Positions 43,889-56,397 of a DNA stretch of 64,000 bases are shown in pieces (position 1 is the stretch's first letter; every line of letters begins with the position of its first letter). The stretch is from contig NC_088320.1 in the NCBI RefSeq assembly GCF_910592395.1, positions 10,170,001 to 10,234,000 of the forward strand. The letters are read 5' to 3'. The stretch comes from Lineus longissimus. Its lineage: Eukaryota > Nemertea > Pilidiophora > Heteronemertea > Lineidae. The position numbers and the translations under genes are program-made. The notes below the pieces were generated by a model. The model did no database searches, was not told where the DNA came from, and saw only the letters and a program-made list of their open reading frames with translations.

Positions 43889-45333
43889 TACTATTCACAA
43901 TTGATGATTGTTATGAAACATATCTAGCCCAAAAAAGTAGAAAAATTTGAAATTATTTGAAATTTTTTGAAAATTTCAATTTTTGGCATTTTCACTTAAA
44001 AGCCCTGTAGGCCAGGGGGGGGGTTAAATTTGAGAATTTTCTTTTTTTCCACATTTTCCAATTTCAATGATATGTCCACACATTCTCAACACATTTCAGC
44101 CAATTCAAACGGTTTTTGTGGATTTCAGAGCTCATTTACTATTTTTGACCTGTAACCCAAAACCCTCTAAATAGAGACAAGACCACAATTGATTTTCCAA
44201 GCCATTTCCAGTTATTTAAAATGCCTGCCATTAAAGAATGCGTGGAGCTGTGAAACTGAAATTCGGATATGATATACGGGTTAGTCTTGCGAGTAACTGG
44301 TGCGATGGAAATTGGTGATTGACCACGGAAATTTTTTTTTAAATTGACAAGTTTGACACAAGTGGACATTTTTACCCATTTCGGCCATTTTCACTCCAAA
44401 TTTGAACCACCCCCCCTATGGCCAGGTTGTCAAAATTCAAAATTATTTTTTTTACCAAACAATTTATTTATATCTGTAGACTTGCCACAGCAAATATTTT
44501 TTCAATACCTCTCCAAATATGTACTTGAGAGTAAAAAACATGCACTCGTCTAATAGATAGGCCTGGACCCTCCAACCTATGAATATTCATTAGTGGTCTT
44601 GTCTCAATGAAGAGGGATAATCTTGAGATATCAATGAAATATGCCTTTTCCCAAGCATTTGAGATGTCTTGACTAACATAACCAAGTTTCATCAAAAATG
44701 AACTTGATTTGAGCGAGCTATTAACGTTTTAAAATTTTGTCCGATACGGACAACCTACCTTATATTTCGTCTTCAAATTGTTTACAGACTGTCTTCAAGT
44801 TAAGCTCATTAACTCGTAGAATTCTTAATCGAATGGTACCGAATCTTCGACAAATCACCAGTGGTCTACAGTCAATCTGAAATAGGAATTTGAAACAATT
44901 TTAATTCATGAGAAATATTCAAAAATTTCAATTTTTTGGAAAAAAGTTGTCTTTTTAAAGGATGTTCCAATGTTGTGACAGTGGTATCATGCTGAAAATG
45001 TCAAAATTTCAAATCGAACAATATTAACTTTGTCTGAAATTTGAAAAACAACAAATATATGATGCATTATAAGCATGGAAAGCTTGTTAGTAAGGTGTGA
45101 AATGAGAAAAAGATTAACCCATATGTTATCTCCCTGTCTGTCACATCCAAGTCTGACACTTCCACAACAGCAACCATTGTCATCGCTATTGTCCTATCAA
45201 CATCGACCCTTTTGTAATCTCTTGTCCTTTCTTGTGTATTTTCAGTCTGTTGAAGGAAGCATCCCGAAATAGACATCTCCTAGGAGTACGATTTTAAGCG
45301 AAGAAAGACAAGTATACGAAAAGACAAGACAAG
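43889..45333. other. Array spacer before transposase E
   Basis: Standard spacer plus the 432-bp inverted-repeat element at 44,174-44,605. No gene. Confidence 0.7.
44174..44605. mobile_element. 432-bp inverted-repeat element, copy 2
   Basis: Same ends and same insertion point as copy 1, differing only by a few bases. It was therefore duplicated with the unit rather than inserted again. Confidence 0.85.
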
Positions 45334-47538
45334 ATGAGGACAAAGGCGAGGAGATTGATAGGAAAACGGGGTTCTCCGAGGCGTGCTAGGGCATCGAATG
45401 CAGCAATGAGAACAATGTTCAAGAGCGGACACGTGCGGAGTGGAGGTGTCGAGGTGGTGAGCGACGACGAACGAGAAGTAGGCCTACAACCCACATGGAG
45501 ACGACTCACGCCCCAGGAGTACGGACAGGTCACAACGATGGGACACGACGGCAAAAGACACATACCGGATATTAATAACCGTACTGCCAAGAATGTCAAC
45601 TTACTACGGCTGAACATGAAAGAAGACACTGATGATGAGATGGAGATACCAGATGAGACCATGGAGCATGATCACGAGAGTTTCGTTGTTCAGACAACCA
45701 AACTGATGGATGTGCTCAACGACGTTAACAGGGCCCATAGCGAATATCACGTGAACTGTCAGCCGATATTCAAATATGGAGAGGTACGTAAGCAGGGGGT
45801 GTGTTGTTCAGTCACTGTGGTGTGTAAAACCTGTGGTTTTTATTCGAAATTGTATAAACTTTTTGAGGACATAGACACTGGCAAGCGCGGACGAAAAGCC
45901 GCTCTTCCAAATGTTGCATTACAGATTGCGTTGCAGGACACAATGATTGGCAACGAGAGTATGAGTTACATACTGAGCATGATGGGAATCCCGCCCCCCT
46001 GTAGGAGTATCATGCAAAAGCAGGCAAATAAGGTTGGTGATGAAACAGTTAAAATGAATGTGGCCGATATGGCAGACATACGCGAGAACTTGAAAAGGAT
46101 ACTGCGCCTAAGAAATCAGGACGACACAGGAATCAATGTCCAAGCTGATGGACGCTATAATAGTTTACACCTCACTTCGAGGAACAAGATGGGCCGTTGT
46201 GCGAGCACAATGACTGGATTATGTGTTGAAAATGTGACAGATGAACACAAAATCATTGACATTGAGGTTAAAACAAAACTCTGCTGGATAGGGGCTGCAA
46301 TGCGGGCGAAAGGTTTTGAAGTTAAATGTGGTGCCACTGGCACAAACGTTGACGAACGACACTCGAAGTGCACGGCTAACTTTCCTGAAGCAGATGCATT
46401 CAGAGAATATGATCTTGGGGTTGCATTTGCCGAGACTTTTGAGAAACAGGGCCTACATGTAGAACATTTGACTACAGATGGTGATTCCAGTTCATTCAAA
46501 GGGTTAACTGATGCAACAAAAAAGCTCTTCGGCGGCTTGTTCACGGTGAAGCATCAACTTGACTCTATACATTTGCATCAAGCCCAGACGCGTGCAGGAC
46601 ATAGAGCTGAATTCAGTAAAGGTATGTTCCCGGGACGTACTGCTGAGGAGAGAACACTGTTAAAAACAACGTTTCTGAATGATCTTAGGGTAAGGTCATC
46701 CAAGATTTTGCAATCTCTATTCAAGCGCTGCAACGGTGATCTTGACAGGATCATGGGATACCTGTATGACACTGTTGCCTGTGTTGTGAACTGCTATGGT
46801 GGTGACTGCACTGGTTGTCGACAGAACGAATTCTCACTGTGCTCAGGCACAACTGGTTCTTGGTGGCACAAATCAACACGATGGTCATCTTACGGTGAGA
46901 TTCCCAAGTTTAAAATGACAGTGATTGACAAGAACTTGGTACATCTCGTTTTGGAGGTATGCCTTAGTAAAGGAGCGTTGCAACAGCTGAGTCTTGGCGT
47001 GACAACCCAGGGGGTCGAGTCCAAGAATCGAGGTCTGTCGGCCAGCGATCCTAAGATTGTGACCAGGAGCAGGAACTCAACCCCTCGTATCCATTCAGCA
47101 GCCCACAGAATGAACCATAACATAGCCGAGAGCGGGCGACGAAAACTAAAGTGGTTCAACATCGAAGTCGATACTTGTTGCCGCCCAATGAAAGCACTGG
47201 ACAGAATTGCAATGAACAGGCAGTACACAGTCAGGTACCAACGGAGTGCTAGACACCAGAAGTTAGCTGGTGTTTTGAAAAACATCAGGGCAACAGATTA
47301 CTTCACCAAAAAGAAAAACAAAACCAGGGGTGGTGACTACAAGAAACATGTGATGATAACAATGCCGGACTTGCGAAGGAAGGCTGTCAAGAAGGCTGTT
47401 GCACGACGAGACAGACCGCCTGTACCAGAGTGGAAATGTCTCGACCCAAACAGCAGAAACTATGACCACTCCTACTTTCGGCGATCCTTCAAGATCCAAC
47501 CAGCCACCAAGACATCCAAGAGGTTGCCATCGCGGTAA
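45334..47538 (+). CDS. Mutator-like DDE transposase, copy E (intact)
   Basis: 734 codons, same architecture as copy D. Two differences were noticed: Val at residue 41 where D has Leu, and Lys-Thr-Cys instead of Lys-Asn-Cys at 165-167, next to a zinc-ligand cysteine. The DDE triad is intact. Confidence 0.87.
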   Translation: MRTKARRLIGKRGSPRRARASNAAMRTMFKSGHVRSGGVEVVSDDEREVGLQPTWRRLTPQEYGQVTTMGHDGKRHIPDINNRTAKNVNLLRLNMKEDTDDEMEIPDETMEHDHESFVVQTTKLMDVLNDVNRAHSEYHVNCQPIFKYGEVRKQGVCCSVTVVCKTCGFYSKLYKLFEDIDTGKRGRKAALPNVALQIALQDTMIGNESMSYILSMMGIPPPCRSIMQKQANKVGDETVKMNVADMADIRENLKRILRLRNQDDTGINVQADGRYNSLHLTSRNKMGRCASTMTGLCVENVTDEHKIIDIEVKTKLCWIGAAMRAKGFEVKCGATGTNVDERHSKCTANFPEADAFREYDLGVAFAETFEKQGLHVEHLTTDGDSSSFKGLTDATKKLFGGLFTVKHQLDSIHLHQAQTRAGHRAEFSKGMFPGRTAEERTLLKTTFLNDLRVRSSKILQSLFKRCNGDLDRIMGYLYDTVACVVNCYGGDCTGCRQNEFSLCSGTTGSWWHKSTRWSSYGEIPKFKMTVIDKNLVHLVLEVCLSKGALQQLSLGVTTQGVESKNRGLSASDPKIVTRSRNSTPRIHSAAHRMNHNIAESGRRKLKWFNIEVDTCCRPMKALDRIAMNRQYTVRYQRSARHQKLAGVLKNIRATDYFTKKKNKTRGGDYKKHVMITMPDLRRKAVKKAVARRDRPPVPEWKCLDPNSRNYDHSYFRRSFKIQPATKTSKRLPSR

Positions 47539-48082
47539 GAAAACTTTCAAATGTCAATTCAATATAATGATATTTTCTTTCAACTTCAACATATAGCTTA
47601 CCAGGAAAAATGCATTTAGGGCGGTTGCCATGGCCTGCACAGACTTTCTTGGCATTGCACCTTTTTCTACTTTGATTGACCCTTCCTCTTTCTATTGTCA
47701 AGTGCTCGACTTTCACGCACAGAGGATTATGACAAAGATGACTTATATGATAACCTGCGCCAGTTTTGAATTTCAATTCATCATGGTCACACAAAAACAT
47801 TGCCCGGTGTGCCGTCATTGTGACCGGCTTATCTAAAAAACTTACTTTAACAAACCCGTATGTTACCCCCCTCTTTTTTTGTTTAGCCCCCTCCCAATTC
47901 AAACAAAAACCATTACTTTTATTCTTTGCTAATATTCTTGCTCGTAATTCAGATACTTTTCTCTTTAATTCACCTGCTGAAATAAAAAAATTAGTGAAAG
48001 CTTGGTACCCTGCCACCCAGCGTGCTCTGTGCCCGACACCTCCCAAAATGAAAATAACATGCAAAACAATCAACACTTTCAT
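47489..48082 (-). CDS. His-Cys-box nuclease, copy E
   Basis: Intact 197 codons with Gly14 and Asn54. Active-site and zinc residues are conserved. It overlaps transposase E by 50 bp on the opposite strand. Confidence 0.85.
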   Translation of the reverse strand: MKVLIVLHVIFILGGVGHRARWVAGYQAFTNFFISAGELKRKVSELRARILAKNKSNGFCLNWEGAKQKKRGVTYGFVKVSFLDKPVTMTAHRAMFLCDHDELKFKTGAGYHISHLCHNPLCVKVEHLTIERGRVNQSRKRCNAKKVCAGHGNRPKCIFPGKLYVEVERKYHYIELTFESFLTAMATSWMSWWLVGS

Positions 48083-49089
48083 TACTATTCACAATTGATG
48101 ATTGTTATGAAACATATCTAGCCCAAAAAAGTAGAAAAATTTGAAATTATTTGAAATTTTTTGAAAATTTCAATTTTTGGCATTTTCACTTAAAAGCCCT
48201 GTAGGCCAGGGGGGGGTTAAATTTGAGAATTTTCTTTTTTTCCACATTTTCCAATTTCAATGATATGTCCACACATTCTCAACACATTTCAGCCAATTCA
48301 AACGGTTTTTGTGGATTTCAGAGCTCATTTACTATTTTTGACCTGTAACCCAAAACCCTCTAATGAAGAGGGATAATCTTGAGATATCAATGAAATATGC
48401 CTTTTCCCAAGCATTTGAGATGTCTTGACTAACATAACCAAGTTTCATCAAAAATGAACTTGATTTGAGCGAGCTATTAACGTTTTAAAATTTTGTCCGA
48501 TACGGACAACCTACCTTATATTTCGTCTTCAAATTGTTTACAGACTGTCTTCAAGTTAAGCTCATTAACTCGTAGAATTCTTAATCGAATGGTACCGAAT
48601 CTTCGACAAATCACCAGTGGTCTACAGTCAATTTGAAATAGGAATTTGAAACAATTTTAATTCATGACAAATATTCAAAAATTTCAATTTTTTGGAAAAA
48701 AGTTGTCTTTTTAAAGGATGTTCCAAGGTTGTGACAGTGGTATCATGCTGAAAATGTCAAAATTTCAAATCGAACAATATTAACTTTGTCTGAAATTTGA
48801 AAAACAACAAATATATGATGCATTATAAGCATGGAAAGCTTGTTAGTAAGGTGTGAAATGAGAAAAAGATTAACCCATATGTTATCTCCCTGTCTGTCAC
48901 ATCCAAGTCTGACACTTCCACAACAGCAACCATTGTCATCGCTATTGTCCTATCAACATCGACCCTTTTGTAATCTCTTGTCCTTTCTTGTGTATTTTCA
49001 GTCTGTTGAAGGAAGCATCCCGAAATAGACATCTCCTAGGAGTACGATTTTAAGCGAAGAAAGACAAGTATACGAAAAGACAAGACAAG
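48083..49089. other. Array spacer before transposase F
   Basis: Standard spacer without the 432-bp element, although the units on both sides (E and G) have it. No gene. Confidence 0.7.
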
Positions 49090-51294
49090 ATGAGGACAAA
49101 GGCGAGGAGATTGATAGGAAAACGGGGTTCTCCGAGGCGTGCTAGGGCATCGAATGCAGCAATGAGAACAATGTTCAAGAGCGGACACGTGCGGAGTGGA
49201 GGTGTCGAGGTGGTGAGCGACGACGAACGAGAAGTAGGCCTACAACCCACATGGAGACGACTCACGCCCCAGGAGTACGGACAGGTCACAACGATGGGAC
49301 ACGACGGCAAAAGACACATACCGGATATTAATAACCGTACTGCCAAGAATGTCAACTTACTATGGCTGAACATGAAAGAAGACACTGATGATGAGATGGA
49401 GATACCAGATGAGACCATGGAGCATGATCACGAGAGTTTCGTTGTTCAGACAACCAAACTGATGGATGTGCTCAACGACGTTAACAGGGCCCATAGCGAA
49501 TATCACGTGAACTGTCAGCCGATATTCAAATATGGAGAGGTACGTAAGCAGGGGGTGTGTTGTTCAGTCACTGTGGTGTGTAAAAACTGTGGTTTTTATT
49601 TGAAATTGTATAAACTTTTTGAGGACATAGACACTGGCAAGCGCGGACGAAAAGCCGCTCTTCCAAATGTTGCATTACAGATTGCGTTGCAGGACACAAT
49701 GATTGGCAACGAGAGTATGAGTTACATACTGAGCATGATGGGAATCCCGCCCCCCTGTAGGAGTATCATGCAAAAGCAGGCAAATAAGGTTGGTGATGAA
49801 ACAGTTAAAATGAATGTGGCCGATATGGCAGACATACGCGAGAACTTGAAAAGGATACTGCGCCTAAGAAATCAGGACGACACAGGAATCAATGTCCAAG
49901 CTGATGGACGCTATAATAGTTTACACCTCACTTCGAGGAACAAGATGGGCCGTTGTGCGAGCACAATGACTGGATTATGTGTTGAAAATGTGACAGATGA
50001 ACACAAAATCATTGACATTGAGGTTAAAACAAAACTCTGCTGGATAGGGGCTGCAATGCGGGCGAAAGGTTTTGAAGTTAAATGTGGTGCCACTGGCACA
50101 AACGTTGACGAACGACACTCGAAGTGCACGGCTAACTTTCCTGAAGCAGATGCATTCAGAGAATATGATCTTGGGGTTGCATTTGCCGAGACTTTTGAGA
50201 AACAGGGCCTACATGTAGAACATTTGACTACAGATGGTGATTCCAGTTCATTCAAAGGGTTAACTGATGCAACAAAAAAGCTCTTCGGCGGCTTGTTCAC
50301 GGTGAAGCATCAACTTGACTCTATACATTTGCATCAAGCCCAGACGCGTGCAGGACATAGAGCTGAATTCAGTAAAGGTATGTTCCCGGGACGTACTGCT
50401 GAGGAGAGAACACTGTTAAAAACAACGTTTCTGAATGATCTTAGGGTAAGGTCATCCAAGATTTTGCAATCTCTATTCAAGCGCTGCAACGGTGATCTTG
50501 ACAGGATCATGGGATACCTGTATGACACTGTTGCCTGTGTTGTGAACTGCTATGGTGGTGACTGCACTGGTTGTCGACAGAACGAATTCTCACTGTGCTC
50601 AGGCACAACTGGTTCTTGGTGGCACAAATCAACACGATGGTCATCTTACGGTGAGATTCCCAAGTTTAAAATGACAGTGATTGACAAGAACTTGGTACAT
50701 CTCGTTTTGGAGGTATGCCTTAGTAAAGGAGCGTTGCAACAGCTGAGTCTTGGCGTGACAACCCAGGGGGTCGAGTCCAAGAATCGAGGTCTGTCGGCCA
50801 GCGATCCTAAGATTGTGACCAGGAGCAGGAACTCAACCCCTCGTATCCATTCAGCAGCCCACAGAATGAACCATAACATAGCCGAGAGCGGGCGACGGAA
50901 ACTAAAGTGGTTCAACATCGAAGTCGATACTTGTTGCCGCCCAATGAAAGCACTGGACAGAATTACAATGAACAGGCAGTACACAGTCAGGTACCAACGG
51001 AGTGCTAGACACCAGAAGTTAGCTGGTGTTTTGAAAAACATCAGGGCAACAGATTACTTCACCAAAAAGAAAAACAAAACCAGGGGTGGTGACTACAAGA
51101 AACATGTGATGATAACAATGCCGGACTTGCGAAGGAAGGCTGTCAAGAAGGCTGTTGCACGACGAGACAGACCGCCTGTACCAGAGTGGAAATGTCTCGA
51201 CCCAAACAGCAGTAACTATGACCACTCCTACTTTCGGCGATCCTTCAAGATCCAACCAGCCACCAAGACATCCAAGAGGTTGCCATCGCGGTAA
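49090..51294 (+). CDS. Mutator-like DDE transposase, copy F (intact)
   Basis: 734 codons. It shares Arg92 to Trp with copy G only, and has its own Ala626 to Thr and Arg708 to Ser changes. Catalytic residues are conserved. Confidence 0.87.
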   Translation: MRTKARRLIGKRGSPRRARASNAAMRTMFKSGHVRSGGVEVVSDDEREVGLQPTWRRLTPQEYGQVTTMGHDGKRHIPDINNRTAKNVNLLWLNMKEDTDDEMEIPDETMEHDHESFVVQTTKLMDVLNDVNRAHSEYHVNCQPIFKYGEVRKQGVCCSVTVVCKNCGFYLKLYKLFEDIDTGKRGRKAALPNVALQIALQDTMIGNESMSYILSMMGIPPPCRSIMQKQANKVGDETVKMNVADMADIRENLKRILRLRNQDDTGINVQADGRYNSLHLTSRNKMGRCASTMTGLCVENVTDEHKIIDIEVKTKLCWIGAAMRAKGFEVKCGATGTNVDERHSKCTANFPEADAFREYDLGVAFAETFEKQGLHVEHLTTDGDSSSFKGLTDATKKLFGGLFTVKHQLDSIHLHQAQTRAGHRAEFSKGMFPGRTAEERTLLKTTFLNDLRVRSSKILQSLFKRCNGDLDRIMGYLYDTVACVVNCYGGDCTGCRQNEFSLCSGTTGSWWHKSTRWSSYGEIPKFKMTVIDKNLVHLVLEVCLSKGALQQLSLGVTTQGVESKNRGLSASDPKIVTRSRNSTPRIHSAAHRMNHNIAESGRRKLKWFNIEVDTCCRPMKALDRITMNRQYTVRYQRSARHQKLAGVLKNIRATDYFTKKKNKTRGGDYKKHVMITMPDLRRKAVKKAVARRDRPPVPEWKCLDPNSSNYDHSYFRRSFKIQPATKTSKRLPSR

Positions 51295-51838
51295 GAAAAC
51301 TTTCAAATGTCAATTCAATATAATGATATTTTCTTTCAACTTCAACATATAGCTTACCAGGAAAAATGCATTTAGGGCGGTTGCCATGGCCTGCACAGAC
51401 TTTCTTGGCATTGCACCTTTTTCTACTTTGATTGACCCTTCCTCTTTCTATTGTCAAGTGCTCGACTTTCACGCACAGAGGATTATGACAAAGATGACTT
51501 ATATGATAACCTGCGCCAGTTTTGAATTTCAATTCATCATGGTCACACAAAAACATTGCCCGGTGTGCCGTCATTGTGACCGGCTTATCTAAAAAACTTA
51601 CTTTAACAAACCCGTATGTTACCCCCCTCTTTTTTTGTTTAGCCCCCTCCCAATTCAAACAAAAACCATTACTTTTATTCTTTGCTAATATTCTTGCTCG
51701 TAATTCAGATACTTTTCTCTTTAATTCACCTGCTGAAATAAAAAAATTAGTGAAAGCTTGGTACCCTGCCACCCAGCGTGCTCTGTGCCCGACACCTCCC
51801 AAAATGAAAATAACATGCAAAACAATCAACACTTTCAT
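51245..51838 (-). CDS. His-Cys-box nuclease, copy F
   Basis: Intact 197 codons, identical in translation to copy E. It overlaps transposase F tail-to-tail. Confidence 0.85.
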   Translation of the reverse strand: MKVLIVLHVIFILGGVGHRARWVAGYQAFTNFFISAGELKRKVSELRARILAKNKSNGFCLNWEGAKQKKRGVTYGFVKVSFLDKPVTMTAHRAMFLCDHDELKFKTGAGYHISHLCHNPLCVKVEHLTIERGRVNQSRKRCNAKKVCAGHGNRPKCIFPGKLYVEVERKYHYIELTFESFLTAMATSWMSWWLVGS

Positions 51839-53280
51839 TACTATTCACAATTGATGATTGTTATGAAACATATCTAGCCCAAAAAAGTAGAAAAATTTGA
51901 AATTATTTGAAATTTTTTGAAAATTTCAATTTTTGGCATTTTCACTTAAAAGCCCTGTAGGCCAGGGGGGGTTAAATTTGAGAATTTTCTTTTTTTCCAC
52001 ATTTTCCAATTTCAATGATATGTCCACACATTCTCAACACATTTCAGCCAATTCAAACGGTTTTTGTGGATTTCAGAGCTCATTTACTATTTTTGACCTG
52101 TAACCCAAAACACTCTAAATAGAGACAAGACCACAATTGATTTTCCAAGCCATTTCCAGTTATTTAAAATGCCTGCCATTAAAGAATGCGTGGAGCTGTG
52201 AAACTGAAATTCGGATATGATATACGGGTTAGTCTTGCGAGTAACTGGTGCGATGGAAATTGGTGATTGACCACGGAAATTTTTTTTAAAATTGACAAGT
52301 TTGACACAAGTGGACATTTTTACCCATTTCGGCCATTTTCACTCCAAATTTGAACCACCCCCCTATGGCCAGGTTGTCAAAATTCAAAATTATTTTTTTT
52401 ACCAAACAATTTATTTATATCTGTAGACTTGCCACAGCAAATATTTTTTCAATACCTCTCCAAATATGTACTTGAGAGTAAAAAACATGCACTCGTCTAA
52501 TAGATAGGCCTGGACCCTCCAACCTATGAATATTCATTAGTGGTCTTGTCTCAATGAAGAGGGATAATCTTGAGATATCAATGAAATATGCCTTTTCCCA
52601 AGCATTTGAGATGTCTTGACCAACATAACCAAGTTTCATCAAAAATGAACTTGATTTGAGCGAGCTATTAACGTTTTAAAATTTTGTCCGATACGGACAA
52701 CCTACCTTATATTTCGTCTTCAAATTGTTTACAGACTGTCTTCAAGTTAAGCTCATTAACTCGTAGAATTCTTAATCGAATGGTACCGAATCTTCGACAA
52801 ATCACCAGTGGTCTACAGTCAATCTGAAATAGGAATTTGAAACAATTTTAATTCATGAGAAATATTCAAAAATTTCAATTTGTTGGAAAAAAGTTGTCTT
52901 TTTAAAGGATGTTCCAAGGTTGTGACAGTGGTATCATGCTGAAAATGTCAAAATTTCAAATCGAACAATATTAACTTTGTCTGAAATTTGAAAAACAACA
53001 AATATATGATGCATTATAAGCATGGAAAGCTTGTTAGTAAGGTGTGAAATGAGAAAAAGATTAACCCATATGTTATCTCCCTGTCTGTCACATCCAAGTC
53101 TGACACTTCCACAACAGCAACCATTGTCATCGCTATTGTCCTATCAACATCGACCCTTTTGTAATCTCTTGTCCTTTCTTGTGTATTTTCAGTCTGTTGA
53201 AGGAAGCATCCCGAAATAGACATCTCCTAGGAGTACGATTTTAAGCGAAGAAAGACAAGTATACGAAAAGACAAGACAAG
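51839..53280. other. Array spacer before transposase G
   Basis: Standard spacer plus the inverted-repeat element at 52,122-52,552. No gene. Confidence 0.7.
52122..52552. mobile_element. 431-bp inverted-repeat element, copy 3
   Basis: Same 13-bp terminal repeats and same junction position as copies 1 and 2; one base shorter in a C-run. Confidence 0.85.
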
Positions 53281-55226
53281 ATGAGGACAAAGGCGAGGAG
53301 ATTGATAGGAAAACGGGGTTCTCCGAGGCGTGCTAGGGCATCGAATGCAGCAATGAGAACAATGTTCAAGAGCGGACACGTGCGGAGTGGAGGTGTCGAG
53401 GTGGTGAGCGACGACGAACGAGAAGTAGGCCTACAACCCACATGGAGACGACTCACGCCCCAGGAGTACGGACAGGTCACAACGATGGGACACGACGGCA
53501 AAAGACACATACCGGATATTAATAACCGTACTGCCAAGAATGTCAACTTACTATGGCTGAACATGAAAGAAGACACTGATGATGAGATGGAGATACCAGA
53601 TGAGACCATGGAGCATGATCACGAGAGTTTCGTTGTTCAGACAACCAAACTGATGGATGTGCTCAACGACGTTAACAGGGCCCATAGCGAATATCACGTG
53701 AACTGTCAGCCGATATTCAAATATGGAGAGGTACGTAAGCAGGGGGTGTGTTGTTCAGTCACTGTGGTGTGTAAAAACTGTGGTTTTTATTTGAAATTGT
53801 ATAAACTTTTTGAGGACATAGACACTGGCAAGCGCGGACGAAAAGCCGCTCTTCCAAATGTTGCATTACAGATTGCGTTGCAGGACACAATGATTGGCAA
53901 CGAGAGTATGAGTTACATACTGAGCATGATGGGAATCCCGCCCCCCTGTAGGAGTATCATGCAAAAGCAGGCAAATAAGGTTGGTGATGAAACAGTTAAA
54001 ATGAATGTGGCCGATATGGCAGACATACGCGAGAACTTGAAAAGGATACTGCGCCTAAGAAATCAGGACGACACAGGAATCAATGTCCAAGCTGATGGAC
54101 GCTATAATAGTTTACACCTCACTTCGAGGAACAAGATGGGCCGTTGTGCGAGCACAATGACTGGATTATGTGTTGAAAATGTGACAGATGAACACAAAAT
54201 CATTGACATTGAGGTTAAAACAAAACTCTGCTGGATAGGGGCTGCAATGCGGGCGAAAGGTTTTGAAGTTAAATGTGGTGCCACTGGCACAAACGTTGAC
54301 GAACGACACTCGAAGTGCACGGCTAACTTTCCTGAAGCAGATGCATTCAGAGAATATGATCTTGGGGTTGCATTTGCCGAGACTTTTGAGAAACAGGGCC
54401 TACATGTAGAACATTTGACTACAGATGGTGATTCCAGTTCATTCAAAGGGTTAACTGATGCAACAAAAAAGCTCTTCGGCGGCTTGTTCACGGTGAAGCA
54501 TCAACTTGACTCTATACATTTGCATCAAGCCCAGACGCGTGCAGGACATAGAGCTGAATTCAGTAAAGGTATGTTCCCGGGACGTACAGCTGAGGAGAGA
54601 ACACTGTTAAAAACAACGTTTCTGAATGATCTTAGGGTAAGGTCATCCAAGATTTTGCAATCTCTATTCAAGCGCTGCAACGGTGATCTTGACAGGATCA
54701 TGGGATACCTGTATGACACTGTTGCCTGTGTTGTGAACTGCTATGGTGGTGACTGCACTGGTTGTCGACAGAACGAATTCTCACTGTGCTCAGGCACAAC
54801 TGGTTCTTGGTGGCACAAATCAACACGATGGTCATCTTACGGTGAGATTCCCAAGTTTAAAATGACAGTGATTGACAAGAACTTGGTACATCTCGTTTTG
54901 GAGGTATGCCTTAGTAAAGGAGCGTTGCAACAGCTGAGTCTTGGCGTGACAACCCAGGGGGTCGAGTCCAAGAATCGAGGTCTGTCGGCCAGCGATCCTA
55001 AGATTGTGACCAGGAGCAGGAACTCAACCCCTCGTATCCATTCAGCAGCCCACAGAATGAACCATAACATAGCCGAGAGCGGGCGACGGAAACTAAAGTG
55101 GTTCAACATCGAAGTCGATACTTGTTGCCGCCCAATGAAAGCACTGGACAGAATTGCAATGAACAGGCAGTACACAGTCAGGTACCAACGGAGTGCTAGA
55201 CACCAGAAGTTAGCTGGTGTTTTGAA
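53281..55226 (+). pseudogene. Mutator-like transposase, copy G (5' part, split by Helentron)
   Basis: Normal to residue 649, then interrupted by a Helentron at exactly the same base as copy C, although the inserted element belongs to a different subfamily. The ORF reads on into the transposon to 55,377. It shares Arg92 to Trp with copy F. Confidence 0.92.
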
Positions 55227-56264
55227 TGAAATGGCCAGGGCCATTGTGCTCACCTCATGTGGAGGAAAGATGGATAAAGAGCATGGTATTGTGTCATGTA
55301 GTGTTAGGTTTGATGTAGGTCCAAGCAATTACAATTTCCCCAAAATGGCCAATTTACAGTACATTCGACCTCTGTGACCTTGAAAAGTAGGTCAAATCAA
55401 AGAAGACCCGGGTGACACATTGAACAGTTGTTAGAATTAGATGTACCTATGATATAAAATTGGTGCCAATCGGGCAAGTCATTACTAGGAATAATGGCAT
55501 TTTGAAGAATTTAGGATTTGGCCCCCTCCCAGGAGGCCAAACGGCAAATCAGATCGCACCAAACTTCGGTACCTGAGATCACCTGACCAAGGGGTACATG
55601 TGTACTTAATTTGTGATCAATAGTCATTGCAGTTAAGAAACGTGCCATAGTTACGGCCTGACAGCGAATTTACGCCATTTGACCTCTGTGACCTTGACAA
55701 GAAGGTCAAAGTAAAAACCTGTGTGACATATACTGTATGGTGGTTAGATGTACCCATTATATCAAATTGGTGTCAATCGGGCAAGAAGTTAAGGAATAAT
55801 CACATTTTTAAGGTTTTTGGATTTTGCCCCCTGGTGGTCAAGTGGTGAATCATATTGGACCAAACTTCGGTCCCTGAAATCAACTGACTAAGGGGTAAAT
55901 GTGTATCAAATTTGGTATCAATAGTCATTGCAGTTTAGAAACGTGCCATCGTTACATCCTAACGGCCAATTTACACCATTTGACCTCTGTGACCTTGAAA
56001 AGGAGGTCAAATCAAAAACCCGGAGGATATATGATGCACCTTTGCTAATAGTACCTACCAAATTTTTTTCAAAATTTTCCGACTACTATTAAGGGAGATA
56101 TTGCATATTTTCACTTTTAACGTTTGGCCCCCTGGTGGCCAAACCATGAAACGAATCGGACCGAAACTTGGTCTCCAAGGTGTCATTACATAAGGGTACA
56201 TGTGTACCAAGTTTCAACTCAATAGCTCTAACAGTTACGAAACGTGCCCTGCTAACGGACGACG

Positions 56265-56308
<44 letters not shown>

Positions 56309-56359
56309 ACGACGGACGCCACGGTATGGGATAAGCTCACCTCTGCTAAGAGGTGAGCT
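55227..56359 (-). mobile_element. Non-autonomous Helentron, second subfamily, in transposase G
   Basis: 1,133 bp flanked by gttttgAA and AAAAAcatc. The minus-strand 5' end is the palindrome AGCTCACCTCT-tagc-AGAGGTGAGCT. The 3' side has the matching subterminal GAGGTGAGC before a hairpin GGCC-CT-GGCC. It carries three ~300-bp repeats (the first with a broken CTCF-like core) and a (GAC)n tract at about 56,255-56,310. No ORF. Confidence 0.85.
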
Positions 56360-56397
56360 AAAAACATCAGGGCAACAGATTACTTCACCAAAAAGAA
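56360..56397 (+). pseudogene. Transposase G, 38-bp middle remnant
   Basis: The sequence encoding about NIRATDYFTKK lies isolated between two Helentron insertions. Confidence 0.9.

Noticed and set aside
39377-43904. Recurrent plus-strand 110- and 68-codon ORFs over the nuclease
   Set aside because: Antisense shadows of the nuclease gene, which has recognisable active-site motifs.
27994-54719. Recurrent minus-strand ORFs of 129, 131, 122, 95 and 64 codons inside each transposase
   Set aside because: They recur only because the units are near-identical; they have no domains and lie antisense to a conserved coding frame.
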